Source: Nitrososphaerota archaeon (GTDB lineage Archaea > Thermoproteota > Nitrososphaeria > Nitrososphaerales > Gagatemarchaeaceae). From it: 64,000 nucleotides of DNA. The notes under the pieces were generated by a model, which saw only the letters and a program-made list of their open reading frames with translations, had not been told where the DNA came from and did not search any database. The DNA is taken from contig JAGWHB010000003.1 in NCBI GenBank assembly GCA_028867035.1, forward strand, positions 242,960 through 306,959. Reading direction: 5' to 3'. The position numbers and the translations under genes are program-made. Positions within the stretch are counted from its first letter, which is position 1, and the number at the start of each line of letters is the position of its first letter. Shown piece by piece: positions 42,257 to 51,218 of the stretch.

Positions 42257-43414
42257 TCAGAGAGTGACGGCCAAAGCCACGACCCCAAAGCTCAGCACTG
42301 CTGCCAAGCTCAGCCAGTAGGCCGCCTTCATCGGCCCCTTTGAAGCGTAGTCCCCCATTATCCTCCGGTCCGAGGCCAGCCTCCCCATCACGAACCCCGG
42401 CCCAGCCAGCACGAAGACGAAGACAACCATGAGCCCAAGCACGAGGTCGAGGGGGTCCGGGTAGAATATCGGGATTGCGACCGCCGGGAGGGATTCGGCG
42501 ACGTAGACCCAGAAGAATCTGCTCTTCTGCCAGCCCAGTGCTTCCACCACCGCCCAGGAGCTACCAAGCGAAATGACGAACAGCGCCAGGAACGCGGCCG
42601 CCACCAGTCCGGCTGCGAAAAGATATGGTGCGTAGGACCCTGCGATGGATGAAAGCGCGAGGGACAGCGTCAGGGGGTTCGCAAAGCTCACCGAGGAGCT
42701 CAGACCCGCCGTGGCCATCATGATCACGACCATTCCCACTTCGCTCGCGACGGCCCCGAGCATTGTCTCGGTCCTCATGGCCCACAGGCGCGTCCCGCCT
42801 TTCTCCGCGGTGGCCGACGCTTGGTAGAACAGCATGAACGGCATCACGACAGCTCCCGCGCCTGCCGCCAGGAGGAAGAGATACCCGGGCGCGGCGCTCA
42901 GATAGACGAAGGTCGACGATGAGAAGCCTCTCACCAGAAGGGAGCCTGCGTAGGCAAGGACCAGGACCGTGGATATGGCGAACAGCAATTTCTCGACGGC
43001 GACGTACCTCCTCTTCCTGATGACTGCGATGTGCAGCACGTAGGCCGCCGGCATAGAAATGACTGGCGAGACACCCACAAGCTCCATGCCGACTGCGATC
43101 CCGGCGTACTCCGCTACGTAGCTGACAACATCCACGACTGCCATCGGGAGACTGGCCAGAAGCGCAACCCTCCTGGAATAGGAGGAGCGGATGACCTCCC
43201 CGAGACCCTTGCCCGTGGCCACCCCGATCCTTCCACTAGCCTCCTGAATCACGAACAAAGGCACGATCAGAACGAGGAAGAACCAGGCGAGGCCGTAGCC
43301 GTATATCGCTCCCGCGGTCGCCGCCGTCAGGATGCTTGGGGCGTCGACGTCGGCTATCATCACGATCCAGGCAGGCCCGAACGACCGAAAGAATTCATGA
43401 ATGCGACCTTGCAA
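42257..43414 (-). CDS. NRAMP-family metal transporter, divergent motif
   Basis: 385 residues with 11 or so helices. TM1 reads ADVDAPSILTAATAGAIYGYG where classical Mn/Fe NRAMPs have DPGN; the Asp is kept but Asn is replaced by Ser. TM6 keeps the metal Met (GAVVMPFMLFYQAS) but has Phe for the usual His. This places it in the DxGS/DxPS-type NRAMP relatives, whose ion may differ from Mn2+. TTG start at 43414, directly after an in-frame TGA. A 14-bp palindrome lies between its TATA-like box and the coding start. Confidence 0.8.
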   Translation of the reverse strand: MQGRIHEFFRSFGPAWIVMIADVDAPSILTAATAGAIYGYGLAWFFLVLIVPLFVIQEASGRIGVATGKGLGEVIRSSYSRRVALLASLPMAVVDVVSYVAEYAGIAVGMELVGVSPVISMPAAYVLHIAVIRKRRYVAVEKLLFAISTVLVLAYAGSLLVRGFSSSTFVYLSAAPGYLFLLAAGAGAVVMPFMLFYQASATAEKGGTRLWAMRTETMLGAVASEVGMVVIMMATAGLSSSVSFANPLTLSLALSSIAGSYAPYLFAAGLVAAAFLALFVISLGSSWAVVEALGWQKSRFFWVYVAESLPAVAIPIFYPDPLDLVLGLMVVFVFVLAGPGFVMGRLASDRRIMGDYASKGPMKAAYWLSLAAVLSFGVVALAVTL

Positions 43415-43469
43415 GTCAGGTCACTTGTCCTTCCAATCCCGCATCGGCGCAGGGCGGTTCAACTTCGTT

Positions 43470-43483
43470 CCTAACGCGTTAGG
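43470..43483. promoter_or_regulatory. Perfect palindrome CCTAACGCGTTAGG upstream of the NRAMP gene
   Basis: A 14-bp palindrome about 56 nt before the NRAMP start. On the minus strand a GTTAAAT box (about 43491-43497) precedes it by a few bases, so a repressor here would block transcription initiation. Half-sites TTAGG/CCTAA recall metal-sensing DtxR/MntR-type boxes but in the opposite order. Confidence 0.5.
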
Positions 43484-43584
43484 TCTCGTCATTTAACAAG
43501 TTGAGACGATTCTCAGAGTTGGAATAGGCCCTAAAGGCTGTAGTGAGCGTGGTCCCTTCGAGCCTCTGGAGAGCTAACGGACCC

Positions 43585-43958
43585 TCACCTCGAGCAGGCG
43601 GAAAGGGCGTGGAGCGGGACTAGATGCCTATGGGAGTCCCGATCTCCAATGAGTGGAGCCAAGATGAGAGACACCTCGAGTATCACGGTCCACATCCGAA
43701 GCGAACCCACGTTCGACTTCTTCCTGAAGATCAGGTAAGAGGCAGCAAAGACGACCAACCCCGCAACCATCGCCGTCACCCACATGGCGACGATGTCGCC
43801 GTCCCTGGCCGGGAATATGAAGTACCAGTTCCAAGAGGCGTGTTAGTCGCTAGGTATCTTATGATGGCCTCGGCCCACGCGTAGGCCGTCCCGCCTGCCA
43901 CCATCGCCGCGACGACCGGACTTGCGCCCAAAAGCGGGGCAGAGGGTTTCGTTTCCAT
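43585..43958 (-). pseudogene. Frameshifted small membrane-protein gene
   Basis: Reading from ATG 43958 gives ETKPSAPLLGASPVVAAMVA and GTAYAWAEAIIRYLATNTP, a membrane helix with start. One base appears to be missing near 43838-43845. In the next frame the protein continues plausibly as SWNWYFIFPARDGDIVAMW, VTAMVAGLVVFAASYLIFR and MWTVILEVSLILAPLIGD, two more helices. A GGATATAGG box is about 30 nt upstream. It may be a real lesion or a sequencing error. Not recognised. Confidence 0.45.
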
Positions 43959-44074
43959 GCTCGAATGCTCCAACTCCACTTCCTCCTATATCCCCGGCGG
44001 GAAGGTCGATGTCTTCGCCATTATGACCCCCGGTTGCGAGTATGAGCATGGCGATTGTAACCGAGATCCCGGAT

Positions 44075-45349
44075 CTAGGCGACAGGTTCCTTTGCCAGAA
44101 CGCCGTGGAAAACAATGCTGGCCGCCTTCATCACCGCGAACGAGAGCGCGAAGACGACCGCCAACACCGTCACTATCCCGAACGCCTCGGTACCGAGCTG
44201 CTGAAGGGCGCTTAGCCCTCCGCCGAACAGGATTCCATCTGGAAGCGAAGTCCCGGACGCGGTAGCGAAGGAGCTCTGGGTGAAGAATGCTATCATCACC
44301 ACTCCGAACACCCCCCCGACGAAATGTCCGGGCAGGAGACCCACCGGGTCGGTGAACCATTTTCGCTTCGCGAAGTACACTTCGCCCGAATAGTAGAGCG
44401 GGCCGGCGAGAATGCCCAGGATGATGGCGCTCCCAGGGCTGACGAACCCCGCAAGGGGGGTGATAACTATCAGCCCCATCAACACCCCGTTTGACATCAT
44501 TATCAGTCCGGGATTCTGTCCAGTCCTCCAGTAGACCACCAGCATAAGCGAAACGAAGCTTGACGCCGCCGCCAGAAAAGTGGTGAGGACTACGACCATG
44601 GCCGAGGAATTGAACGCCAGGACGCTCCCCGGGTTGAACCCGAACCATCCTACCCACAGGAGGAGTATGGAGAGCGTCAGCCACACCGGGCTTACTGCAA
44701 CAGGGACCTGGGCGCTCTCCTTGAGCCCCGCTTTCTTCTCTTCCTGCCACACCGCGACAAGGATCGCCAGCCCAGCCACGCCCGCAGCCCCATGCACCAC
44801 CAGCCCCCCTGCGAAATCCCGCATGCCAAGCTGATAGAGCCACCCCGTGGGGTTCCAGATCCAAGCCGCCGGCAGATTCCAGATGAAGACAAAATACGCG
44901 ATGGCAAAGAGAGAGAACACCTCGAGCTTTACCTTCCTCAGCACGACCACCCCGACCAGTGCAAGGGTCACTGTCGCAAACGCCGTCTCGAAGAGGAAGT
45001 ATGTCCCCGTCGTCAGGCCGGTGCCGAAGTACTGGGGCGTCATCGACCAGTAGACCCCCGTCAGAAGGCCCTGCGCGTTGGCGGAGAAGCCTCCAAGGAG
45101 CAGCCCCGCGCCATAGAGCGGGTTCCCTATCACCCCCCTGAGGGTCGGCGCAAAGGCCGTGTTGAAACCCACGACCGCCATAACTACGAAGCCGATGCCC
45201 GTTATCATCATGACCTTCAGGAGGCTCGAATTCGAAAACTTCTCCCCCAGCTCCCCCACTTCCAGCAGGCCGACGGCGGGGGTCATCGTGAATACAAGCA
45301 GCCCGGCGACTAGCACGAACAGATTGTTGGCCGCGAAGTCTGCCGCCAT
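44075..45349 (-). CDS. amt: Ammonium transporter Amt
   Basis: 424 residues with 11 helices. Both pore histidines are present: FAGGLVVHGAAGVAGLA (twin-His 1) and LLPGHFVGGVFGVVMIAFF (twin-His 2). WVGWFGFNPGSVLAFN is the Amt family signature. It channels ammonium into the cell. No GlnK gene adjoins it, unlike many bacterial operons. ATG 45349 with a TTAAAAC box ~30 nt upstream, divergent from the EF-2 gene. A 10-bp palindrome AGTAATTACT (45425-45434) lies in the shared spacer. Confidence 0.93.
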   Translation of the reverse strand: MAADFAANNLFVLVAGLLVFTMTPAVGLLEVGELGEKFSNSSLLKVMMITGIGFVVMAVVGFNTAFAPTLRGVIGNPLYGAGLLLGGFSANAQGLLTGVYWSMTPQYFGTGLTTGTYFLFETAFATVTLALVGVVVLRKVKLEVFSLFAIAYFVFIWNLPAAWIWNPTGWLYQLGMRDFAGGLVVHGAAGVAGLAILVAVWQEEKKAGLKESAQVPVAVSPVWLTLSILLLWVGWFGFNPGSVLAFNSSAMVVVLTTFLAAASSFVSLMLVVYWRTGQNPGLIMMSNGVLMGLIVITPLAGFVSPGSAIILGILAGPLYYSGEVYFAKRKWFTDPVGLLPGHFVGGVFGVVMIAFFTQSSFATASGTSLPDGILFGGGLSALQQLGTEAFGIVTVLAVVFALSFAVMKAASIVFHGVLAKEPVA

Positions 45350-45506
45350 ACGCGACCGCCTTCAGAGTTTTGTTTTAAGGGATGCCCCTAAGCATTGTAT
45401 TGGCCAAGCGCGCTAACCTTCTCCAGTAATTACTAGGCTCACTTCGATGTTAGGCTAGGAAACATTCATAACCTCACTTCGAAAAGCGAAATCGAGACGA
45501 TTCAGG

Positions 45507-47730
45507 ATGCCCAAGTTCAAGACAACCGCTGAGGCACTGAAAATAGTCCACAACAGAGAGCAAATCCGCAACATAGGGATCATAGCGCACGTGGATCACG
45601 GAAGCAGACTGGCGTAACTGCCATCCTGCCGTTGAGACCACCACGTCGGATTCCCTCCTCGCGGCCACAGGGATGCTGTCTCCTTCAGTGGCAGGCCAAG
45701 CGTTAGCTCTGGATTACATGGAGTTGGAGCAGCAGAGGCAGATGACGATCAAGGCGGCCAACGTCACCCTCTACTACGAAAACGACGGCAAGCCCTACGT
45801 AATCAATCTCATCGACACGCCAGGGCACATCGACTTTACAGGCAAAGTCACCAGAAGTCTTCGGGCCGTCGACGGGGCCATCGTTGTCGTAGATGCGGTC
45901 GAAGGGATCATGACGCAGACCGACACTGTCACGCGCCAGGCCCTCGAGGAGCGCGTCCGCCCCGTCGTCTACATCAACAAGATAGACCGGCTGATCAAGG
46001 AGCTCCGTCTGACCCCGGAGAAGATGCAGGAGTGGCTCTTCGGGATAATCAAGGACTTCAACAGGCTTGTCGAGACCTACGCCGAACCCGAATACAAGCA
46101 GAAGTGGAAGGTGTCTGTCCAGGACGCCCAGGTAGCCTTCGGCTCGTCCAAGGACAAATGGGGCTTCAACTCCGACATGCTAAAGGCAGCGAACATGTCC
46201 TTCAAGGACATCATCAGCGCCTACAGCGCCTCCACCCCGGAGGAGCTGGGGAAGAAGCTCCCCCTCCACGAGGCGCTCCTGGGGATGGTCGTGCGGCACC
46301 ATCCGCCTCCCCACGTGGCGCAGGCATACCGCATCCCCAAGATCTGGTCCCAGGGGGACCTTAACAGCGACGTCGGGAAGGCGCTCCTAGCGTGCGACGA
46401 GCACGGGCCGACAGTCATGATGGTCACCAACGTGGTGGTCGACCCCGCGGCAGGGCTGGTGGCCACCGGCCGGCTCTTCTCAGGGAGCGTCTCCAACGGT
46501 GACCCCGTGTACCTGCTCAATTCGAAGAGGGAAGGAAAGATCCAGTCAGTCCAGATATTCATGGGCTTCCAGAGGGAGATAGTCGACTCGCTCCCTGCGG
46601 GGAACATCCCGGCTCTCCTCGGCCTTGACATCAGGTCGGGGGAGACGATCTCCAACCAGAAGGGGGTCGCGACCTTCGAATCCATACACTACGTCAGCGA
46701 ACCTGTGGTGACGGTGGCCGTAGAGGCGAAGCACCCCCGGGACCTGCCCAAGCTCGTCGAGGTGATGCGGCGGCTCAACATCGAAGATCCGAACCTTGTG
46801 ATCACGATAAACCAGGAATCAGGGGAGACGCTCATGGCGGGCATGGGGGTCCTACACTTGGAGATTGCGACCACGCAGATCCAGCAGGCCGGGCTCGAGA
46901 TAATCACCTCCCCGCCCATCATCAACTACAGGGAGACGATACGCTCGAGGGCGGGCCCGATAATGTCAAGGTCCCCGAACAGGCACAACAAGATATTCAT
47001 CGAGGTCGAGCCGCTGGAGCCTGACGTCATAGAACTCATCCGCAACGGGACGATCACCGAGAACGCCGAAAAGAAGGCGGTAATCAAGACGCTCCGCGAC
47101 CACGGGTGGGACCCGGACCAAGCCAGGAACTTCCAGGCCATAGACGAGAGGGGGAACGTACTCACCGAGGTCACGAAGGGAGTCCAGTTCCTCCAGGAGT
47201 CCATGGACTCGATACGGGCAGGCTTCGACGACATCATGAAAAACGGCCCGCTCGCCTACGAGTTCACGCGGGGGGTCAAGGTGGCCCTGACCAACTTCGT
47301 CCCTCACGAGGACGCGGCCCACAGGACCTACGCCCAGCTCATGCCCGCCTCACGGCGCGCGATCCTCGGTGCCATGCTGACCGCCAACCCCACGCTCCTC
47401 GAACCGATCCTTGGCATAGAGGTCAAGGGACCCACCGACCTGATCGGAGCGATCACCGGAGTCATAAGCTCGAAGCGGGGCAAGCTTGTCAAGATAGAGC
47501 AGAAGGAAGTCTTGACGGTGGTCGAGGGGGAGATCCCTGCCTCGGAGACTTTCGACCTGAGCGAGAAGATGAGAGGAGCCACCGCCGGTAAGGCAGTGTG
47601 GAACACGCACTTCAAGACCTGGCAGGCCGTCCCCCAGAACATGCTTTGGGGGCTGGTCACCGACATCAGGAAGCGCAAGGGACTCCCGCCTGACCCGCCG
47701 AAGGCGGAAGAATTCATCGACAAGGAATAG
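45507..47730 (+). CDS. fusA: Translation elongation factor 2, gene interrupted by a 31-nt intron
   Basis: EF-2 drives ribosomal translocation with GTP. Exon 1 (45507-45603) encodes PKFKTTAEALKIVHNREQ and IRNIGIIAHVDHG; exon 2 (45635-47730) continues TTSDSLLAATGMLSPSVAG. Unspliced, the frame meets TAA at 45615. Joining 45603 to 45635 rebuilds the Lys codon of the P-loop and gives a 730-residue protein, the normal archaeal length. Other motifs are intact: QMTIKAA (G2), IDTPGHIDF (G3), YINKIDR (G4), HEDAAHRTYAQLMPASR (diphthamide loop) and a full C-terminus ending EFIDKE. A TTCATAAC box lies at 45465-45472. Confidence 0.93.
45591..45641 (+). other. Bulge-helix-bulge (BHB) splice motif with 31-nt intron 45604-45634 in EF-2
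   Basis: Central 4-bp helix: exon ACGG (45598-45601) with intron CCGT (45629-45632). The 5' bulge is A45602 A45603 ^ G45604; the 3' bulge is T45633 G45634 ^ A45635. Outer helix: GTGG (45591-45594) with CCAC (45638-45641) and TC (45596-45597) with GA (45636-45637), one A bulged. Inside the intron, CAG (45605-45607) pairs with CTG (45626-45628) and TGGC (45610-45613) with GCCA (45620-45623), loop GTAACT. Cutting after the second base of each bulge, as the archaeal splicing endonuclease does, yields exactly the in-frame GGA-AAG-ACC. Confidence 0.85.
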
Positions 47731-47787
47731 AGCACCCGCCCTGTTCCTGTAACTATCATTAAGAAACGGCTTCTCCCTCTCCCCGCC

Positions 47788-48456
47788 ATGAGCTCTGACG
47801 ACGCCGCCTACCACAGGAGCGTGAGGAACATGTCCCTGGTGCTCGCGGCGATCGTCATTACCATATTCGCCGCGATATTCGTCCCTCCCTACGTCAACCC
47901 CAACCACGACGTCTTCCAATCCTCCGTCTCCATGGATTCTCCCTTCGGATTCACCCTGCACCTCACTATCAACACCACGTCTCCCGCACCCGGAAGCGGG
48001 GTGCTTATCATGGGCTGGCTCAACAGCACTTCCGGTTCGGTGGAGAACCTGACGACTGCCAACTCGTGGGCCCTCGATCAGAACGGACTGCGGGGGAAGA
48101 TCTGCACTTCGGGGTGGCCCATAGGTGTGGGCGTCATGAAAGGGCACTACACCCAGGACAATTACACGCTGGGAACGTTGATCCCTCTCCCGCGTCCCCT
48201 TGTCTCCTGCCCTGTACAGGCGGCCGGGCCCTCCTACTTCCTGCTCAAGCCACAACCTCACTCCTCGCAGGCTTTCGTCGAAATAGGCGGTGTGCCCCAG
48301 GTCTGGACAATCCAGACCAGCTACGCCTTCGGCTATGCCCCAAATGAAGGGTTACCTGGAGGAAGCGGCCCCAACCAGCTCCCATCAGGCGTGTACACAG
48401 CGGTGGTCGCAGACGAGTGGGGAGAGGTCCTCACCACGAACTTCCTCGTGAGGTAG
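47788..48456 (+). CDS. Membrane-anchored extracellular protein, unknown function
   Basis: 222 residues. A short cytoplasmic start (SSDDAAYHRSVRN) and one membrane helix (MSLVLAAIVITIFAAIFVPP) precede a ~185-residue outside domain with several N-glycosylation-type Asn-x-Ser/Thr sites (INTTS, LNSTS, ENLTT, DNYTL). It is beta-rich and has three Cys, two of which could pair. No domain recognised. It lies 57 nt after EF-2, with an ATTAAGAAA box in between, so it probably has its own promoter. Confidence 0.65.
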   Translation: MSSDDAAYHRSVRNMSLVLAAIVITIFAAIFVPPYVNPNHDVFQSSVSMDSPFGFTLHLTINTTSPAPGSGVLIMGWLNSTSGSVENLTTANSWALDQNGLRGKICTSGWPIGVGVMKGHYTQDNYTLGTLIPLPRPLVSCPVQAAGPSYFLLKPQPHSSQAFVEIGGVPQVWTIQTSYAFGYAPNEGLPGGSGPNQLPSGVYTAVVADEWGEVLTTNFLVR

Positions 48457-48494
48457 CGACCTCCTTAACTAATCGGGAGGTCCCTGCTCCTTTG

Positions 48495-49028
48495 ATGAAG
48501 GTCAGGCCCCCGCTCGTGCACCGGCTGTTCTATCCTCAGGTCCCGCTGGTCCTGGCAGCCGAATACCGAGGAAGGATCTCGGCCATGCCCGTCGTCTCTT
48601 ACTCGTCAGTCTCCGACGTCCCCCCGCTGGTCGCCGTCTCCTGCAGCCCACGGGGCTTCACCTGCAAGCTGGTCCTGAAGGCGAGGGAGTTCTCCCTGTC
48701 TATCCTCCAAAGCAACCAGGCGGGTGCCATGTCTCACCTGGCGAGAGTCAGCGGCGCAAAGGTGACCGACAAGCTGTCGGAGGCTGGGCTGAAGCACACG
48801 ACGGGGAAGAAGCTGGGGGTGCCGGTCATCACGGGGGCCGAAGCCTCGTTGGAGTGCGCTCTAAGGTCGAGCAGGAATTACGGAGATCACACCATGCTGG
48901 TGGGCGAAGTCGAAGCCGCCAGCGCGTCTGACGCGTTCGGGGAATTCTGGGATTTCACGAAATACAAGCCGCTCCTCTACACGGGGTGGCGGGGAGGGCT
49001 GACGACGTATCCTGGCCCTCAGGCGTAG
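48495..49028 (+). CDS. Flavin reductase-domain protein
   Basis: 177 residues. MKVRPPLVHRLFYPQVPLVL, RISAMPVVSYSSVSDVPPLVAVSCSP split over the FMN site, and SLSILQSNQAGAMSHLARVSG followed by HTMLVGEVEAAS are the flavin-reductase (FlaRed/HpaC-like) barrel. It uses NAD(P)H to reduce FMN or binds FMN for a partner oxygenase. The gene ends with a 10-nt convergent overlap with the F420-dependent LLM oxidoreductase gene. ATG 48495 with a CTTAACTAA box about 25-30 nt upstream. Confidence 0.85.
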   Translation: MKVRPPLVHRLFYPQVPLVLAAEYRGRISAMPVVSYSSVSDVPPLVAVSCSPRGFTCKLVLKAREFSLSILQSNQAGAMSHLARVSGAKVTDKLSEAGLKHTTGKKLGVPVITGAEASLECALRSSRNYGDHTMLVGEVEAASASDAFGEFWDFTKYKPLLYTGWRGGLTTYPGPQA

Positions 49029-49897
49029 GAACTGATTATCTCCGAAGCGAACTTCCTCAGGTCAGCGATAATGTCCGAGGCGGCGGGGTGGTTGATGGAG
49101 GCGCAGTAATATTCCAGCCCCGCACCCGCGTATGCATCCACGTCCTTCCGGATTTCAGTCGCCGTCCCCGAGACCGCGACTCTCTTCTCTTTGTTGACCC
49201 CGACGTACGCCTCCCGTCTTTTTCTCACGTCGGTCGTCATCCTGATCGTAAGCGCAGCGTCCTTCTTTTCCTCGCGGATCTTGCTTGCCCCGGCCGCGAA
49301 CCCCTCCACATCCAAACCTACGGGATGCCACCCGTCTCCAAACTGTATCACCCTACTGATGGATGTCCTTCCATTCCCACCAATCCAGACAGGTATGTCT
49401 CCGTTGACGGGTTTTGGCAGGAAGAGGGCGTCTTTGACATGGAAGAACTCCCCTTCGAACTCGACCACGTCGTCCTTCCAGAGCGACTTCATGAGCCTGA
49501 TGCTCTCATCCATGATCCGGCCCCTTCTCGCGAAATCAGCGTTGAGGAAGCCGAACTCCTTCTCCGCCCACCCCGCGCCGAACCCGAGTATCACCCTCCC
49601 CTTCGACAGGACGTCGAGTGCCGCAGCTTGCTTCGCCACCAGCATAGGGTTGCGCTGAGGCAAGACAATGCACGAGGTCCCCACCTTCAGCCTTTCGCAC
49701 CTTGAAGCGATGTAAGCCAAGGTTGTCAGGGGTTCGAGCAGCTGGCCGTAGGGCTCCCTGAGCTCCGAAGGCATGATGATATGGTCCGTTGCCCACACCG
49801 AGTCGAACCCTGCCTCCTCGCAGACGTCTGAAATCTCAAGCAACTCCTGGGGGGTTATCTTGTCGCCGTAATTCGGGAGTATGTATCCGAACTTCAA
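49019..49897 (-). CDS. LLM-class (luciferase-like) F420-dependent oxidoreductase
   Basis: 292 residues. FGYILPNYGDKITPQELLEI, GFDSVWATDHIIMPSEL, RLKVGTSCIVLPQRNPMLVA and VILGFGAGWAEKEFGFL define the bacterial-luciferase-like barrel that binds F420 or FMN. Its TTG start overlaps the npdG stop (TTGA), so it is the last gene of the operon. F420 use is favoured because npdG supplies reduced F420 in the same operon. Substrate unknown. Confidence 0.87.
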   Translation of the reverse strand: MKFGYILPNYGDKITPQELLEISDVCEEAGFDSVWATDHIIMPSELREPYGQLLEPLTTLAYIASRCERLKVGTSCIVLPQRNPMLVAKQAAALDVLSKGRVILGFGAGWAEKEFGFLNADFARRGRIMDESIRLMKSLWKDDVVEFEGEFFHVKDALFLPKPVNGDIPVWIGGNGRTSISRVIQFGDGWHPVGLDVEGFAAGASKIREEKKDAALTIRMTTDVRKRREAYVGVNKEKRVAVSGTATEIRKDVDAYAGAGLEYYCASINHPAASDIIADLRKFASEIISSYA

Positions 49898-50532
49898 TGT
49901 CGAGCACTGTCCCTTGTGGAAACGAACTTCGTCGTCAGGCTGCCCGTCCCGTTCAGCTTCGCGAGGTTGAGCACCATGGCGGTCATCTCCTCGACGGCAC
50001 GCGCCTGCGAGAGCGGACCGGCGTAGAGCGGCCTCAGGTTTGGTATTCCCTTGACAAGCCCCGCGGTCTCCTCGTAGGTCTGCCTCGAGTCCGCGGCAAC
50101 AAGTATGTCGATCGGCGTTACCTCGTCTCTCTCAAAGAAGAGGAATGATACGTGGTTGAAGGCAGTGGATATCCTGCTGTCAGGGAGAAGCATGGCCAGT
50201 TCCTCGGCCGCAGACCCCTTGTCCAAAGAGTAGGCCAGCACGCCGTCCTCCAACTTCAAAGGGTTAATCAATGAAACCGCAAGCTTCCCGGACAGTTCCT
50301 TCTTCAGCGCCGACGCCTCTCCTATGGCGGAATATGGAATCGCGAACAGCGCCGCGTCTGCCTCCGTCGACGCGCCCACGTAGTCCATCCCGACTGCGCC
50401 GCTGATCCCTCCGGCAACAGCCTGGGCCCTGGCGGCGTCCCTCGAGCCAATTATCACCTTGTTGTTCCTCGAGAGCTGCTTCGCCAGGGCCTTCCCCATC
50501 CGCCCCGTGCCTCCGATGACCGCGACCTTCAC
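49894..50532 (-). CDS. npdG: F420H2:NADP oxidoreductase (NpdG family)
   Basis: 212 residues from GTG 50532. KVAVIGGTGRMGKALAKQLS is the NADP-binding loop, followed by IIGSRDAARAQAVAGG and the F420-site segments AVSLINPLKLEDGV, STAFNHVSFLFFERD and LVAADSRQTYEE. The enzyme moves hydride between NADPH and F420. It overlaps both neighbours by 4 nt (xpf upstream, LLM oxidoreductase downstream), so the three are translated in step. Confidence 0.9.
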   Translation of the reverse strand: MKVAVIGGTGRMGKALAKQLSRNNKVIIGSRDAARAQAVAGGISGAVGMDYVGASTEADAALFAIPYSAIGEASALKKELSGKLAVSLINPLKLEDGVLAYSLDKGSAAEELAMLLPDSRISTAFNHVSFLFFERDEVTPIDILVAADSRQTYEETAGLVKGIPNLRPLYAGPLSQARAVEEMTAMVLNLAKLNGTGSLTTKFVSTRDSARH

Positions 50533-51218
50533 TCTTCTTCGAGCCTCGCCTGAGGAGCCGTCTCCTGGCGCCTCGTGAATTGCGCGTCCATGACCTGCTT
50601 GATCTTCTCCGCTCTCTTCCAACCGATGCCCTGGGTGAGCGCCAGCTCACCAGAAGTCAGGCCCATGACCCTCCTCGGCGTGCCGTACTTCGAAAGGAGT
50701 CTCTCCGCGAGCCTTCTCCCCACCCCAGGGAGGGACGACACGAGATAGAGCTGCTGCTGGGGCACCCCCTTCGCCTTTGGGGGGAGCTCCGAGGGCATCC
50801 TCGCCAGCGGCTTCGCCCTCGCATGGTTCAGGAGCTCCGCGATGGCGACCGCGGTCTCCTTCGGGTTGGCGGTGTAGAGCACCCTCAGTCCGTAAGCCAT
50901 GGTCACGTTGGCGATCGCCCCATAGAATGACTTCAGGTTCTTCGCCAGGCCCTCCACCTCCTTCGAATCTCCCTCGACCAGCAGGAATGGCTTGGCGTAG
51001 GCGGCGGAGAGCTTCGCCGCCTGGTAGAACAGCCTCGAATCGTAAACGGAGGACACCAGGTCCCTGACGGACTTCCTTTCTACCGCCACCTCGGGGTTCA
51101 GGACGTAGTCGGCGACCGGGAGCCTGCTGAAGTACACCCTCACGTTCAGCCTGGACAGTTCGTCCGGGACTCCGCTCGCCCGCTCCCTCTCATCCGCCAC
51201 CACCCGGGCAGGTATCAC
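50529..51218 (-). CDS. xpf: XPF/ERCC4-family structure-specific nuclease, short archaeal form
   Basis: 229 residues. The nuclease motif is AVERKSVRDLVSSVYD (ERKxxxD), preceded by ADERERASGVPDEL. C-terminal tandem helix-hairpin-helices (SLPGVGRRLAERLLSKYGTP, LTQGIGWKRAEKIKQVMDA) bind DNA. This is the helicase-free XPF of Thaumarchaeota/Crenarchaeota, which cuts flaps and forks and usually needs PCNA; no clear PCNA box is visible at the end. GTG start overlaps the ecfT stop by 4 nt, an unexpected operon for a repair nuclease. Confidence 0.92.
   Translation of the reverse strand: MIPARVVADERERASGVPDELSRLNVRVYFSRLPVADYVLNPEVAVERKSVRDLVSSVYDSRLFYQAAKLSAAYAKPFLLVEGDSKEVEGLAKNLKSFYGAIANVTMAYGLRVLYTANPKETAVAIAELLNHARAKPLARMPSELPPKAKGVPQQQLYLVSSLPGVGRRLAERLLSKYGTPRRVMGLTSGELALTQGIGWKRAEKIKQVMDAQFTRRQETAPQARLEEE

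Noticed and set aside
43986..44864. Long minus-strand reading frame within amt
   Set aside because: It overlaps amt in another frame, is rich in Gly/Arg with no hydrophobic pattern, and has no domain; a GC-rich shadow.
45507..45700. EF-2 frameshift as a pseudogene or sequencing error
   Set aside because: The rest of EF-2 is perfect over 2 kb, the insert is 31 nt and structured, and the junctions fit a canonical BHB motif to the base; error or decay would not produce that.
47350..48261. 303-codon minus-strand frame over the EF-2 3' end
   Set aside because: Spans two real plus-strand genes in antisense and has no protein-like character.
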